Shown here one piece after another: positions 53,135-62,508 of a DNA stretch of 64,000 nt. Source of the DNA: Providencia sp. R33 (GTDB lineage Bacteria; Pseudomonadota; Gammaproteobacteria; Enterobacterales; Enterobacteriaceae). Within the stretch, counting starts at the first letter, position 1; every line of letters begins with the position of its first letter. Position numbers and translations under genes: made by a program. The DNA is taken from NCBI RefSeq assembly GCF_019343475.1, contig NZ_CP072453.1, positions 372,001 through 436,000 on the forward strand, given 5' to 3'. The notes beneath the pieces are model-generated. The model saw nothing but the letters and a program-made list of their open reading frames with translations, was not told the origin of the DNA and searched no databases.

Positions 53135-53165
53135 AATTAATGCCGCCGAGTGCGGCATTAATTTT
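53135..53165 (+). terminator. Rho-independent terminator of the small exported protein gene
   Basis: AATTAATGCCGC (53135-53146) pairs perfectly with GCGGCATTAATT (53152-53163) around CGAGT, and the T-run continues to 53165. It starts five bases after the stop codon. Confidence 0.88.
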
Positions 53166-53186
53166 GGCGTAATATTGCAATATTTT

Positions 53187-54539
53187 TTATTTAAAACAGG
53201 TTTCTGCCCAACGTGCTAATCCAGCAGTGACGGAGCCAAAATCGTCGCCTTTTACAATCGGGATATTAGGAAGCTCTTGAGTAATAGCTTGGTGTAATAT
53301 CGGCGAGCGAGCACTTCCTCCCGTGACAAAAACGGCATCAGGTTGTACACCACCTTGAATAACCGCTTCTTTCACCAGTTCAATCATTTTACTTTTGGGT
53401 GATTCAATAGACTCAACCATTTGGTCATAATGAATATTCACTTCTAATATTTCGTTCATTAGATTAATTTTCGCTAAATATTCAGTGCTATTTGATAAGG
53501 CAATTTTGGCTTCTTCCGCTTTACGAACAAGGCTATAACCTAATGTTTGGTTATAAACTTCCAGCAAACGAGCAATCTTTTCTGGTTCTTTGGCATCTTG
53601 TTTTAAGCGGGTGAGTGCTAATAAATTTGGCCTTGAATAAAATTCCTTTTGAGCTTCCACATTGTTAATGGCAATTGGGTTCCAAAATTGCAAAAATGGC
53701 ATCTTTAGTCCTGAGAGTGATTGGCTCTCCATGCCAAAAGATTGCATTAACTGTTTTAAGGCAAGATAAATATCAAGATCATTTCCGCCTACACGTTGAC
53801 CACTATGGGCTAATAACGATTGCGTTCTATCTTTAGTACCGCGGTAGCTAGGCCCCATTTGAATTAATGAGCAATCGGTTGTTCCACCGCCAATATCAAC
53901 GACTAGGATTATCTGGTCATTATTTAGCGTTGACTCATATTCTAAACCCGCTGCAACGGGTTCAAATTGAAAGGCAATATTATGAAAGCCAGCCCGTTTT
54001 GCTGCGCGATATAAAATAGCTTCTGCTTGCTGGTTGGCCGTTTCGCCCCCACGGCCATGAAAGTTAATTGGTCGTCCAATAACGGTATCTGTAATCTGAT
54101 TTTGTGTACTGATTTCAGCAGTATTTTTTATATTACACATCATGGCGCAAACCAAATCTTCAAAAAAGCTTATTTGTGTTTCATGTAAACCTGATGCGCC
54201 TAAAAATGACTTTGGCGATTTGACGTAATAGACATCGCGAGGGTCTTGTAAATATAAATCCAATGCAGCTTGACCAAACACAATGTCTTCAGGGGCTAAA
54301 TCAATGCCTTCTTCTTGGTTAAACGCTATCGACCTTCTTAAAATTTGTTGCCCTATATCATTGGAAGGTGAAATTTTGCAATGGCGAAATAAATGTTCAG
54401 AGACGGATTCCCTCGTTGGCGCGCAAAGCGTCGATGGAATGTAAGCATGCTCACCCTCTAAAGGTAATAATTTAGGTACGCCATTTTCCATTATTGCGAC
54501 AGCACAGTTGGATGTTCCATAATCAAAGCCAATAAACAT
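53187..54539 (-). CDS. yegD: Hsp70-like chaperone-family protein YegD
   Basis: A 450-residue actin/Hsp70-fold ATPase without the usual Hsp70 C-terminal substrate-binding domain. The phosphate loops are FIGFDYGTSNCAVA at the start and VVDIGGGTTDCSL in the middle, and the adenosine motif is VFVTGGSARSPI. The length equals that of E. coli YegD, a putative chaperone of unknown clients. It stands alone, convergent with the small exported protein gene. Confidence 0.93.
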   Translation of the reverse strand: MFIGFDYGTSNCAVAIMENGVPKLLPLEGEHAYIPSTLCAPTRESVSEHLFRHCKISPSNDIGQQILRRSIAFNQEEGIDLAPEDIVFGQAALDLYLQDPRDVYYVKSPKSFLGASGLHETQISFFEDLVCAMMCNIKNTAEISTQNQITDTVIGRPINFHGRGGETANQQAEAILYRAAKRAGFHNIAFQFEPVAAGLEYESTLNNDQIILVVDIGGGTTDCSLIQMGPSYRGTKDRTQSLLAHSGQRVGGNDLDIYLALKQLMQSFGMESQSLSGLKMPFLQFWNPIAINNVEAQKEFYSRPNLLALTRLKQDAKEPEKIARLLEVYNQTLGYSLVRKAEEAKIALSNSTEYLAKINLMNEILEVNIHYDQMVESIESPKSKMIELVKEAVIQGGVQPDAVFVTGGSARSPILHQAITQELPNIPIVKGDDFGSVTAGLARWAETCFK

Positions 54540-54721
54540 CTCGCCTCCAAAAACTAAGTGACCAACGAAAAAAGGGGAAAGACTTTATATCAAGCGGCTT
54601 CGAATTACTATCAGAATAATAATTTTTATCCTGTTCTGCATTTAGCTCAAGGAAATCAGGGGAAATTCACGCTATTCTCATAAAATAAGCAATAATGAGA
54701 CTGGGATGTTACGGAGAATAA

Positions 54722-54976
54722 ATGAGCAACCAACAAATAGAATTAATGTCGACAATTACCTGCCCTGAATGTGGGAAATCTGAAACGGAAGAAATGCCAA
54801 CGGATGCATGCCAATGGTTTTATGAATGTAAACATTGCGGCGTTTTATTGAAACCACTAAAAGGGGATTGCTGCGTTTTTTGCTCTTATGGTTCAGTTAA
54901 GTGCCCACCAATCCAAGAAGCTGCAATTATGGGTTCTCCCTCTTGCTGTTGCCAAAATTCAGATAGTTGCAAATAA
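54722..54976 (+). CDS. Cysteine-rich small protein with GDCCVFCSYG motif
   Basis: An 84-residue protein with two CxxC pairs (CPECGK, CKHCG) and a C-terminal cysteine cluster (GDCCVFCSYGSVKCPPIQ, then SCCCQNSDSCK), fourteen cysteines in all. The GDCCVFCSYG block is conserved in a family of small bacterial proteins of unknown function that probably bind zinc or another soft metal. The start has GGAG five bases upstream. It is divergent from yegD across 182 bp. Confidence 0.8.
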   Translation: MSNQQIELMSTITCPECGKSETEEMPTDACQWFYECKHCGVLLKPLKGDCCVFCSYGSVKCPPIQEAAIMGSPSCCCQNSDSCK

Positions 54977-54980
54977 AAAT

Positions 54981-55070
54981 AAAGTCCCATGGCAGTAGGT
55001 GATCTTTAGTAATTGGTTCGCCAACTATTAGTAGTCACATTAACGTTACATGGGCTTTGTTGTTTTTTTT
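54981..55070 (+). terminator. Long-range stem with T-run after the cysteine-rich gene
   Basis: AAAG-t-CCCATG (54981-54991) can pair with CATGGG-CTTT (55049-55057, one bulged T), enclosing about 57 bases that hold smaller hairpins, and TGTTGTTTTTTTT follows to 55070. The layout is terminator-like, but the loop is unusually large, so it may be a structured 3' RNA. Confidence 0.4.
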
Positions 55071-55194
55071 GAAAAAAAAGTAAGTCTAAGTATCACTAAA
55101 GCTATTAAGTATAAAGTTTATATTTGATATATGTGTTTCTTATTTTTTATTTAAGTTAAATTATAAATAAGAAGAGTAAAATATTTACGTTTTG

Positions 55195-55593
55195 TTAATT
55201 GTTGCAATATTTCTTCCAAAGAATATTAAAGTCATCATTTGGAAACTCTTTCTCATCACTGTCGATTAATGGAATGGAAACCACATTACGCCCATCTTGA
55301 TGCAGGTATGTTTTAACAACAAATCGCTTAAAGCTATAAGTGTTTTGTGCAGTAAAAATAAGGACTTCTCCACAAACATAACCTAACATACCATGGTCTA
55401 GAGTTTCTCTTATCTCATGATATTTAACATTTTTATATTCTGCAGTCTTCGGAAAAGCTAAGAAGTCTTCCACTGCTTTTTGTGATTTAGAAACAATGTC
55501 TAAATCCGGAGTATAGTTACTCACAACGCCGCCAATGAAGGATGCGCCAGCAATAAGCCCCACGACTAAAAATGAAAATATTTTATTTCTCAT
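55195..55593 (-). CDS. Hypothetical membrane-anchored periplasmic protein
   Basis: A 132-residue protein with an N-terminal hydrophobic segment (residues 5-25) that serves as signal anchor or signal peptide. The rest is a small domain with FLAFPKTAEYKNVKYHE and YVCGEVLIFTAQNTYSFKRFVV. This resembles a widespread type of hypothetical exported protein that carries a CGEV...F pattern, but I cannot assign a function. Two further cysteines lie in the mature part, one four residues before the end of the protein. It has no evident operon partner. Confidence 0.6.
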   Translation of the reverse strand: MRNKIFSFLVVGLIAGASFIGGVVSNYTPDLDIVSKSQKAVEDFLAFPKTAEYKNVKYHEIRETLDHGMLGYVCGEVLIFTAQNTYSFKRFVVKTYLHQDGRNVVSIPLIDSDEKEFPNDDFNILWKKYCNN

Positions 55594-55895
55594 AGTGTTT
55601 ATTTCTATATGTAGTTATTTTAATTTTCCTAATGAACACGTAAATAAAGAAATACATAATAAGTAATATATATAAGTTCTATGGCTAAATTACTTGCATT
55701 TTTTACGTGCGCATATATAAGGAATGCTGATTGTATTAAATCTAGCATAAATTTTTTTTAAGTAATATAGGAAGGAAATAATGACAATCAATAAGAAACG
55801 AAAAATTACACATTTAAATAAATTGTCATTCTTTTGAGAAAGGAAATATCACTTAGTGATAGATTAACATGTATTAATACCTAACGTTAGTATTA
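55594..55895. other. AT-rich gap between the hypothetical gene and nrfFG
   Basis: No gene, repeat or strong terminator is visible. A short imperfect palindrome (CTAACGTTAG within 55876-55894) lies just after the nrfFG stop. The promoter of the hypothetical gene should be in the left part. Confidence 0.5.
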
Positions 55896-56954
55896 TTAAG
55901 GTTTAGAAGTAATGTTATTATTATTCATGATTTTTGCCATTTGAATGGCTTCAATAAGTTGTGCCCGATTAATCCGTGGGCTATTGCTATCGAGTAGAGT
56001 TTGCCAGATTCGAATGGCCTTATCATAGTCTGCATTCATAAATGCATCAGATGCAAGCAACATGAGTGCGGTCACTTCATTATTATCAAGACTGAGTGCT
56101 TTATTAATAACGGCTAAGGTATCATCTGTCAGGTGCTGGCCAGCTTGATAGTATAAAACAGTAGCAATAGCCGAATATAGTTGTGCATTTTCACCTGTAT
56201 ATTTTAAGGCTCTCTGGTAGGCAATTAGCGCATTATCAAAGCTATTTTGGTATAAATAATACTCCCCAAGAATTGCCCAAAGTTCACCATTTTTAGGGGA
56301 TTGGCGAATATCATTTTGTAGGCGTAATAGGTCATTTTGTTCTTGTTCTAATGGCGTAAAGGCGTTTATGGGATCGGTAATACGTTGGTATTCATCATAA
56401 GTTAATTGAAAGCGGGGCAATAAAAAATAGCTTGCCGTAATACCTGCGAATAATACGATGAGTAAAGCATTGAGCTTGCGATTCCATGTGGTACGGTTTG
56501 GGTTTATTTCAGGTATTTCCAATAATTGCTCTGATTGGCTTACTGATGATTGTGGCGACCCTTGTTTTCGTTGGGTACGAATGGCGCGTATTAGGTAGTA
56601 AGAAATCAGACAAAATGCAAAAAAAGGTAATATCCAAAGAATGGCGGTGGTGAAATTAATAGGCGGATTGTACAGGACAAAATCGCCGTAGCGGTCAGTC
56701 ATATATTGTACTATTTGGGTTTGGCTTTTTCCTTCAGACACCATTTTATACACTTGATGGCGCATACTGACAGCGGTAGGGGCGTTAGACTCTAATAGAT
56801 TTTGATTTTGGCATTGAGGGCAGCGCAGTTGTGAGGCAATCTGCAAAGAATATTCTTGTTCTTCAGCAGAATTAAATTGCCAAGTATCGACAATTTGCGC
56901 ATTTGCGACTGCTGAAATCAATAATAAAAATAGGGCGCGTAAGAGGTTAATCAT
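55896..56954 (-). CDS. nrfF: NrfF-NrfG fusion: cytochrome c nitrite reductase heme lyase subunit
   Basis: A single 352-residue frame joins what are two proteins in E. coli. Residues 1-130 are NrfF/CcmH-like: a signal peptide, the heme-lyase redox motif LRCPQCQNQNLLES, YGDFVLYNPPINF and a membrane helix. After a second membrane segment (about 158-180) comes an NrfG-like TPR domain (about 190-340; LWAILGEYYLYQNSFDNALIAYQRAL). Together with NrfE this lyase attaches heme to the CxxCK site of NrfA. The fusion mimics CcmH of E. coli. The start (56954) overlaps the nrfE stop by eight bases; a longer frame lies inside nrfE. Confidence 0.88.
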   Translation of the reverse strand: MINLLRALFLLLISAVANAQIVDTWQFNSAEEQEYSLQIASQLRCPQCQNQNLLESNAPTAVSMRHQVYKMVSEGKSQTQIVQYMTDRYGDFVLYNPPINFTTAILWILPFFAFCLISYYLIRAIRTQRKQGSPQSSVSQSEQLLEIPEINPNRTTWNRKLNALLIVLFAGITASYFLLPRFQLTYDEYQRITDPINAFTPLEQEQNDLLRLQNDIRQSPKNGELWAILGEYYLYQNSFDNALIAYQRALKYTGENAQLYSAIATVLYYQAGQHLTDDTLAVINKALSLDNNEVTALMLLASDAFMNADYDKAIRIWQTLLDSNSPRINRAQLIEAIQMAKIMNNNNITSKP

Positions 56955-58806
56955 GTTTTTTTCGCCCTCGAATCCAACCAAATAGCAGTCCTAGGCACAT
57001 TAATATGCCACCGGCCCATATCCATTGAATACCATCTTGCACATAAAAGCGCATTGCATAATGTTGGTCACTGGTCTTTTCACCGAGCACAACATACCAG
57101 TTACGTAGCCATCCCCAGTTGATGCCAGGCTCTATCATTAATTGCTGACGAGCCAGATAAAAACGGCGCTCTGTCATTAAATCATGTTGAAATTGGTTCT
57201 CTTGAGTAATATGGATAATGGCTTTTTCAGTGGTGTAATTCGATTGTGCCGCGAGTTGTAAATCGGCAAATTTAAATTGATAGCCTGCCAATGTGATGGT
57301 TTGCCCAACCGCCAGATTAATGCTGGTTTCTTGACGACTACCGACTGATAAGGCAATACCTGCAGCAAAAATAACCACGCCAGTATGCGCTAATAAAGCC
57401 GGAAGCTGTTGGCGGATCATTTGGAAGGGTTTTAACCATAAGACCAATAAAACAGCCGTTAATAAACTACACGCGGTAGCGATAATAATACCTTGTGGCG
57501 CTAAAACTAGGCCAAGCAGTAAGCAGAAAAGTGCAATATAAAAAATACGTCGTTTTTTCTGATTGGGATTAAATGCATTTAATGTGATTACCAGCAACAT
57601 TAGAATGCCAAATGGTAATAATGTCTGGTTGAAGTAAGGTGCGCCAACTGAAATTTTACCCCAGCCAAATAACGTATAAATCATCGGGTACAAGGTGCCC
57701 GTAAGTACAATAAATAACACCGTGACGAATAGGATTAATGTAAGTAATAAATAAACTTCGCGCTGTGTTTTTCCTTGATGCGTACTGTCAGCAACTTTGG
57801 CCTTCCACCCATAGATAAGTAAGCTGGTGAGGCTTAAAAAACTGAATAATATAAAGAGAGGAACGGCTCTTACATTATCTAATGCGAAAGCATGTACAGA
57901 CATTAAAATACCGGAACGGACAATTAGCGTTCCTAATAATGAAAGAATAAATGTTGCGATAGCGAGTAATATTGACCAATGGCGATAAAGCCCATTTTTT
58001 CGTGATGCGGCTAAGCTATGAAGGAGTGCAGTAGCACTGAGCCACGGAAGTAATGATGCATTTTCGACAGGATCCCAAAACCACCATCCACCCCAGCCCA
58101 ATTCGCTATAAGCCCACCATGAGCCAAGGATGATACCGAGAGTGAGTATACACCAACTTGGTACAAGAAAGCGCCAGCAAACCCAAGCGGTTGTTGTATT
58201 AAAGGCATTAGATAAGAGCGAGCCAATGACTAAAGCACAAACTAGAATTAACCCGCTATAACCTAAATAAAGAAGTGGGGGGTGTAAGATTAAGCCCCAA
58301 TGTTGCAGCATTGGGTTGAGGTCACGCCCTTCAATTGCAGGAGGAAAAATACGAGCGAAAGGGTCGGAGTACAACACGATAAACAGCAATAAAGCCGCAT
58401 TAACAATGGCGAGTAAGGTCAGCGTTAATGAAAATAATGGGTGCTTTTGCTGGCGGTAGCGCCACGCAAATAAGGTACTCCAAGCTGAGATAAACAGTAA
58501 CCAGAGGAATAATGACCCTTCGTGTCCACCCCAAACGGCGGCAATTTTAATAGATAACGGAGAGAGTCGGTGGCTATGTTGAGCAACATAAACCACCGAA
58601 AAATCACTGTTAATAAAACTGACGGTTAAACAAATATATGCACTGAGTAATAGGATAAACTGCAAAGATGTCCAAAGCACGTTCTGAGACATTTGCCTCG
58701 GAACGTGTCTGAAGTGACCAATAAACCCAAATAGTGCTTGGAAACTGGTGAGACCCAGCGCCAGCACAAGGCAGATGAAACCCACTTCTGGGAGTATTAG
58801 TTCCAA
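56947..58806 (-). CDS. nrfE: Heme lyase subunit NrfE (CcmF family)
   Basis: A 619-residue membrane protein with about fifteen hydrophobic segments and the tryptophan-rich heme-handling motif WGGWWFWDPVENASLLPW, plus conserved His residues in the WGGHEGSL region. It partners NrfFG to load the special lysine-ligated heme of NrfA. The apparent start is TTG at 58806, four bases after AAAGGTG; the next in-frame Met is 38 residues on, past the first membrane segment, so the TTG is likely real. It follows nrfD by 24 bases. Confidence 0.92.
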   Translation of the reverse strand: MELILPEVGFICLVLALGLTSFQALFGFIGHFRHVPRQMSQNVLWTSLQFILLLSAYICLTVSFINSDFSVVYVAQHSHRLSPLSIKIAAVWGGHEGSLFLWLLFISAWSTLFAWRYRQQKHPLFSLTLTLLAIVNAALLLFIVLYSDPFARIFPPAIEGRDLNPMLQHWGLILHPPLLYLGYSGLILVCALVIGSLLSNAFNTTTAWVCWRFLVPSWCILTLGIILGSWWAYSELGWGGWWFWDPVENASLLPWLSATALLHSLAASRKNGLYRHWSILLAIATFILSLLGTLIVRSGILMSVHAFALDNVRAVPLFILFSFLSLTSLLIYGWKAKVADSTHQGKTQREVYLLLTLILFVTVLFIVLTGTLYPMIYTLFGWGKISVGAPYFNQTLLPFGILMLLVITLNAFNPNQKKRRIFYIALFCLLLGLVLAPQGIIIATACSLLTAVLLVLWLKPFQMIRQQLPALLAHTGVVIFAAGIALSVGSRQETSINLAVGQTITLAGYQFKFADLQLAAQSNYTTEKAIIHITQENQFQHDLMTERRFYLARQQLMIEPGINWGWLRNWYVVLGEKTSDQHYAMRFYVQDGIQWIWAGGILMCLGLLFGWIRGRKKHD

Positions 58807-58830
58807 TTATCACCTTTATTCTTGAATAAA

Positions 58831-59787
58831 TTATGCAACCGTCAATTGCCCTGCATATAACACAAAGAAACGCAGGCAAAATACGCCGAATAAACTTGCA
58901 CTACTGACGAGTAAAATTCTTACTGCGCCGTGGCTTTTATCCACCCATTTTTTTAAAGCTAATGGGATAATAAAGCCGAAGCCAACCACACCAATCCAGA
59001 ACCACCACGTCCAGAATCCGCCACCTAGTGCAGCAACTAATGAACGAATTTTACCGTCATCACCTAAGGCTAAGCCGACAAAAAAGGCCGCCAATAGGAA
59101 TATCTCTAACCAAATCACAAAACCTTCTACGCGATGCAAAAAGGCAGATTCTGGGTTATGAATATTTTTGCGATAGCGTAACGCTAATGCAATTAATGAC
59201 ACGGCAATTCCTGACGATATTCCAGAGAATAGGAATAAAGCAGGTAATAATGGATTGTTTAAGAACGGATAAGACTTTAAGGCTGATAGCAAGAAACCCG
59301 TATAGGCCCCCAGTAATACCGCTAAAACTAGCATAATTATATCGAGAAAGCGCATTACTCGGGTGAGCATCGCTAAGACACGAGGAATGATGCTAAGTTT
59401 TGGCAGCCATTTTTGTTGCAAACCAATCAGTTCGGTTTCATAGATTTTAGCCAGCCAAACCACTAAGACGGCCATATACACTTGGAATAGCATGACCCCC
59501 ATCGACATGACGGAGGTTGGGCTGTAATGAAACATCAATTTCCAAAACGTCCATGGACGTGTTAAATGGAGAATCAAAATCAATAAGCCCAGCACAATGG
59601 TGGTTGGCGCTAAAATCAGGGTTGTGCGCATTAAGGTGCTGTCGCTACCAGCGGCGTTAGGGTAGTACTGGCGCAATAACACAGCTAATACAACCAAGCC
59701 CGCAGAAATACCGATTAAAAATAGGTAAACCGCGATGGGCCAGTCCCAAACCAGTGATTCAAAATGGAAAGCAGAAGCGGTTGTCAT
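58831..59787 (-). CDS. nrfD: Quinol-oxidising membrane subunit NrfD
   Basis: A 318-residue membrane protein of the NrfD/PsrC family with about eight to nine helices (FESLVWDWPIAVYLFLIGISAG, LILHLTRPWTFWKLMFHYSPTSVMSMG). It takes electrons from menaquinol and passes them through NrfC to NrfB and NrfA. The start overlaps the nrfC stop by four bases (ATGA). Confidence 0.95.
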   Translation of the reverse strand: MTTASAFHFESLVWDWPIAVYLFLIGISAGLVVLAVLLRQYYPNAAGSDSTLMRTTLILAPTTIVLGLLILILHLTRPWTFWKLMFHYSPTSVMSMGVMLFQVYMAVLVVWLAKIYETELIGLQQKWLPKLSIIPRVLAMLTRVMRFLDIIMLVLAVLLGAYTGFLLSALKSYPFLNNPLLPALFLFSGISSGIAVSLIALALRYRKNIHNPESAFLHRVEGFVIWLEIFLLAAFFVGLALGDDGKIRSLVAALGGGFWTWWFWIGVVGFGFIIPLALKKWVDKSHGAVRILLVSSASLFGVFCLRFFVLYAGQLTVA

Positions 59788-60455
59788 TGGCTAACCTCCC
59801 CATATTTGAATGGAACTCGGTACATTTTGGGGTGAGTACCAAGTGCGATTTTGAATCGATAAGTGGGCTTCTCTTTCAACATCAAAGAAATATCACTCTT
59901 CGGATCGTCCAAATTACCAAATGTGAGTGCTTTGGTTGGGCAAGATTCAACACAAGCGGGTTGCTTACCATTTTTCAGATTGGTTTTTCGACAAAAATCG
60001 CATTTATCCGCTGTTTTATTGACTGGATGAATAAACCGCACACGGTAAGGGCATGCCGCGATACAGTATTGGCAGCCCACACACAAGTCAGGGTTTACAT
60101 CCACAATACCCGTGGTTTTATCGATAAAAGAAGCGCCTGTTGGGCAGACATCAACACAAGGTGCACTTTCGCAGTGTTGGCATGAATGGCGAAAGAAACG
60201 ATATTTGACATCTGGAAACTGGCCGATGGGTTCACTACGAATAATGGTTAACCGTGAAACACCCTCTGGGACTTGGTTTACCTCGCGGCACGCATCCATG
60301 CATGCCGTACAGCCGATACACAAATTTTCATCGTGGATCATACCGTAGCGAACGCCGTCTATTTTCATGGTGTTAGCTAGAGTGTGGCCAGCTATCCCTC
60401 CTACCGCCGCCAGTGCTCCTGAATAAATAATGAATTGACGACGAGAACAACTCAT
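59784..60455 (-). CDS. nrfC: Iron-sulfur subunit NrfC
   Basis: A 223-residue periplasmic ferredoxin-like protein with a twin-arginine leader (SCSRRQFIIYSGALAAVGG). Four cysteine groups bind [4Fe-4S] clusters (CIGCTACMDAC, CQHCESAPCVDVCP, CVGCQYCIAACP, CDFCRK with CVESCP). It links NrfD to NrfB. It overlaps nrfB and nrfD by four bases each, so the three genes are coupled. Confidence 0.95.
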   Translation of the reverse strand: MSCSRRQFIIYSGALAAVGGIAGHTLANTMKIDGVRYGMIHDENLCIGCTACMDACREVNQVPEGVSRLTIIRSEPIGQFPDVKYRFFRHSCQHCESAPCVDVCPTGASFIDKTTGIVDVNPDLCVGCQYCIAACPYRVRFIHPVNKTADKCDFCRKTNLKNGKQPACVESCPTKALTFGNLDDPKSDISLMLKEKPTYRFKIALGTHPKMYRVPFKYGEVSQ

Positions 60456-61021
60456 GGCTGCTCCTTACGCAATTTCACCGCTGCTGGGTTGAAAGCAGGG
60501 TTGTCGCGCTGCTCAGAGTGGCAATCAACACAGATCTTCACTTTGCCTTTATCGGTCAGTACCTTCATCGTATCTTGTTTTGGATGGAGGTCATGGCAAC
60601 TGGCACAGGCCACTTTTGTCACGTGGACATCATGGGGCCAGAACGCTTTTTGCAGTTGTTCCGGTAAGTGACAAGATAAACAGACACTGTTTTGCTGTTC
60701 CACTGTATACATCGGGTTGTTGAAGCGCATAACATCTTTTACGCCTTCGCGGTGATCAGGCCCTGGGTTACCGTGGCAGTTGGTACAAGTCACGGGTAAG
60801 TTATTGTTTGGGTTGACCACTTCTGAGTGCGTGCCGTGCATACCTTCTTTGTCAGGTTTATGACAATCTAAACATGCACCATCAGCGCTGCGTTGCTGTG
60901 TGACAACCCAACGGCCATCAGCATTTTCTTCAGCAATTTGAGGTGTAGCGGAGGCGGCTGCTGCCCATAATAAGCCTGTTGCCAGCACCCCAGCAGTGAA
61001 TAACGAACGTAGTACGCTCAT
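60452..61021 (-). CDS. nrfB: Pentaheme cytochrome NrfB
   Basis: A 189-residue periplasmic cytochrome that feeds electrons to NrfA. A signal peptide (to about ASA, residue 25) is followed by five CxxCH sites: CLDCH, CTNCH, CLSCH, CASCH and CVDCH. I start at ATG 61021 (MSVLRSLFTAG), six bases after GGAG; an upstream start would add eleven residues. It follows nrfA by 47 bases. Confidence 0.94.
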   Translation of the reverse strand: MSVLRSLFTAGVLATGLLWAAAASATPQIAEENADGRWVVTQQRSADGACLDCHKPDKEGMHGTHSEVVNPNNNLPVTCTNCHGNPGPDHREGVKDVMRFNNPMYTVEQQNSVCLSCHLPEQLQKAFWPHDVHVTKVACASCHDLHPKQDTMKVLTDKGKVKICVDCHSEQRDNPAFNPAAVKLRKEQP

Positions 61022-61068
61022 AATTACTCCATTGGTTGTTTTGCCCCTTATCATCGGGGCAAATGCGG

Positions 61069-62508
61069 TTATTTGGCTAATAGGTCATTTTTACGAGCTT
61101 GTTCATCCCACTGTGGCACAACAGTTTTTAAGAACTCTTGTTTCTCAGCATTGATTTTTTGCATATCTAAACCAATGGCTTGTTGTGCTTTTTCTTTGGT
61201 GGAAATATCTGGGATGGCAATTTCATGAGTGATGCCTTTCGAACCGAGCAGACGAGCAAGTTTAGTTCGTGCATCAGCGGCTTTATCCATTGCACCACCT
61301 AACATGCGTAAACCTTCATCAGGGGCATGCATGTGGATACCATGAGACGCAATCGCTAAGTCCCAGCGCCATTGTGCATGGCGAATATCGGTTAGGATTG
61401 GTTTCATTTCGTCTTCAGTTGCACCTGCATCCCAAGCGGCTTTCGCCTCAAAGTGAGCTCGAACTAATTGATCTTCCACTTTGATTTTCATTTCTTGGAT
61501 AGCGTGCTTACGCTCTGCAACGACATCTTGTAGCTGTTGTTTGCTTTGAGTGTGGCAGTTGCTACAGGTTTGCTCGAAATTGTCGAACGGGTTACCAATT
61601 TTATGGCTGGTATACAGTTCGCCTTTTTCGTTTTGCAGTTTCGGCATGTGGCAATCAATACAAGTCACATTATTTTTGCCATGAATACCCGCGCTCCATG
61701 TTTCATATTCAGGGTGTTGTGCTTTTAACAGAGGTGCTTTAGATAGTGTATTTGTCCAGTCGGAGAAACCGATATTGTCGTAGTACACTTCCATCTCTTC
61801 GACTTTGGTTCCGTTATCCCACGGGAATTTAACGGCTTTTTTGTCGCCAGAGAAATAGTACTCAACGTGGCATTGACCACACACCATGGATTGTTGGTCG
61901 AAACGACTGGCTTGGTCGAATGGTTTGCCAATGGTTTCCATCGCACGCTCTGCATAAGGGCGTGTTAGGGTCAGCTCAGGTTTCCCTTTCGCAAAATCAG
62001 GGGAGTCAGTTTTGTGGCAGTCACCGCAACCGAGAGCGTTAACGACTTCTGGGCCACCTTTTGCCCATTTGCCTTCAAAATAGCCATCTTCACCATGCTC
62101 TTGAATAAGTCTTGCGACATCGGGGCTTTTACAGCTCCAGCAAGCCATCGGTAAAGGGCCATCTTGTGCATCTTTTGGTGCACCTGTACGCAATGTTTCA
62201 CGTACATCAATGATGGCATACGCATGACCCCGCGGTTTGTTATAGTCACGGGAGAATGGGTATCCTGCCCAAAGAATCACTAAACGCGGGTCTTCTGCTA
62301 GGGCATCTTCGCGGTTAGCTTGTTCAGAGGTTGCTCGCCAAGAATGATATTGGTCTGGGTGAGCGGCTTCGAAAGTTTCATTTCGTGTATTTATTGTGGA
62401 GGTGCCATCCTTAGTCGGAGTAGGGGTTTGTGCATGAACAGAGGTAAAGAGAAATATTCCTGCAACTAGACTCAGTATGCACAGTACATTATTTCTTATG
62501 TTTGCCAT
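61069..62508 (-). CDS. nrfA: Cytochrome c nitrite reductase NrfA
   Basis: NrfA reduces nitrite to ammonium with six electrons in the periplasm. The 479-residue product has a signal peptide (to VHA, residue 26). It carries the diagnostic CWSCK active-site heme motif (123-127), then four CxxCH sites: CGDCH, CGQCH, CIDCH and CSNCH. It is the first gene of nrfABCDE(FG). An FNR-like site lies about 180 bp upstream. Confidence 0.97.
   Translation of the reverse strand: MANIRNNVLCILSLVAGIFLFTSVHAQTPTPTKDGTSTINTRNETFEAAHPDQYHSWRATSEQANREDALAEDPRLVILWAGYPFSRDYNKPRGHAYAIIDVRETLRTGAPKDAQDGPLPMACWSCKSPDVARLIQEHGEDGYFEGKWAKGGPEVVNALGCGDCHKTDSPDFAKGKPELTLTRPYAERAMETIGKPFDQASRFDQQSMVCGQCHVEYYFSGDKKAVKFPWDNGTKVEEMEVYYDNIGFSDWTNTLSKAPLLKAQHPEYETWSAGIHGKNNVTCIDCHMPKLQNEKGELYTSHKIGNPFDNFEQTCSNCHTQSKQQLQDVVAERKHAIQEMKIKVEDQLVRAHFEAKAAWDAGATEDEMKPILTDIRHAQWRWDLAIASHGIHMHAPDEGLRMLGGAMDKAADARTKLARLLGSKGITHEIAIPDISTKEKAQQAIGLDMQKINAEKQEFLKTVVPQWDEQARKNDLLAK

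Noticed and set aside
55876..55894. Palindrome around CTAACGTTAG after nrfFG as a terminator.
   Set aside because: Too short and AT-rich, with an unpaired base in the stem and no U-run.
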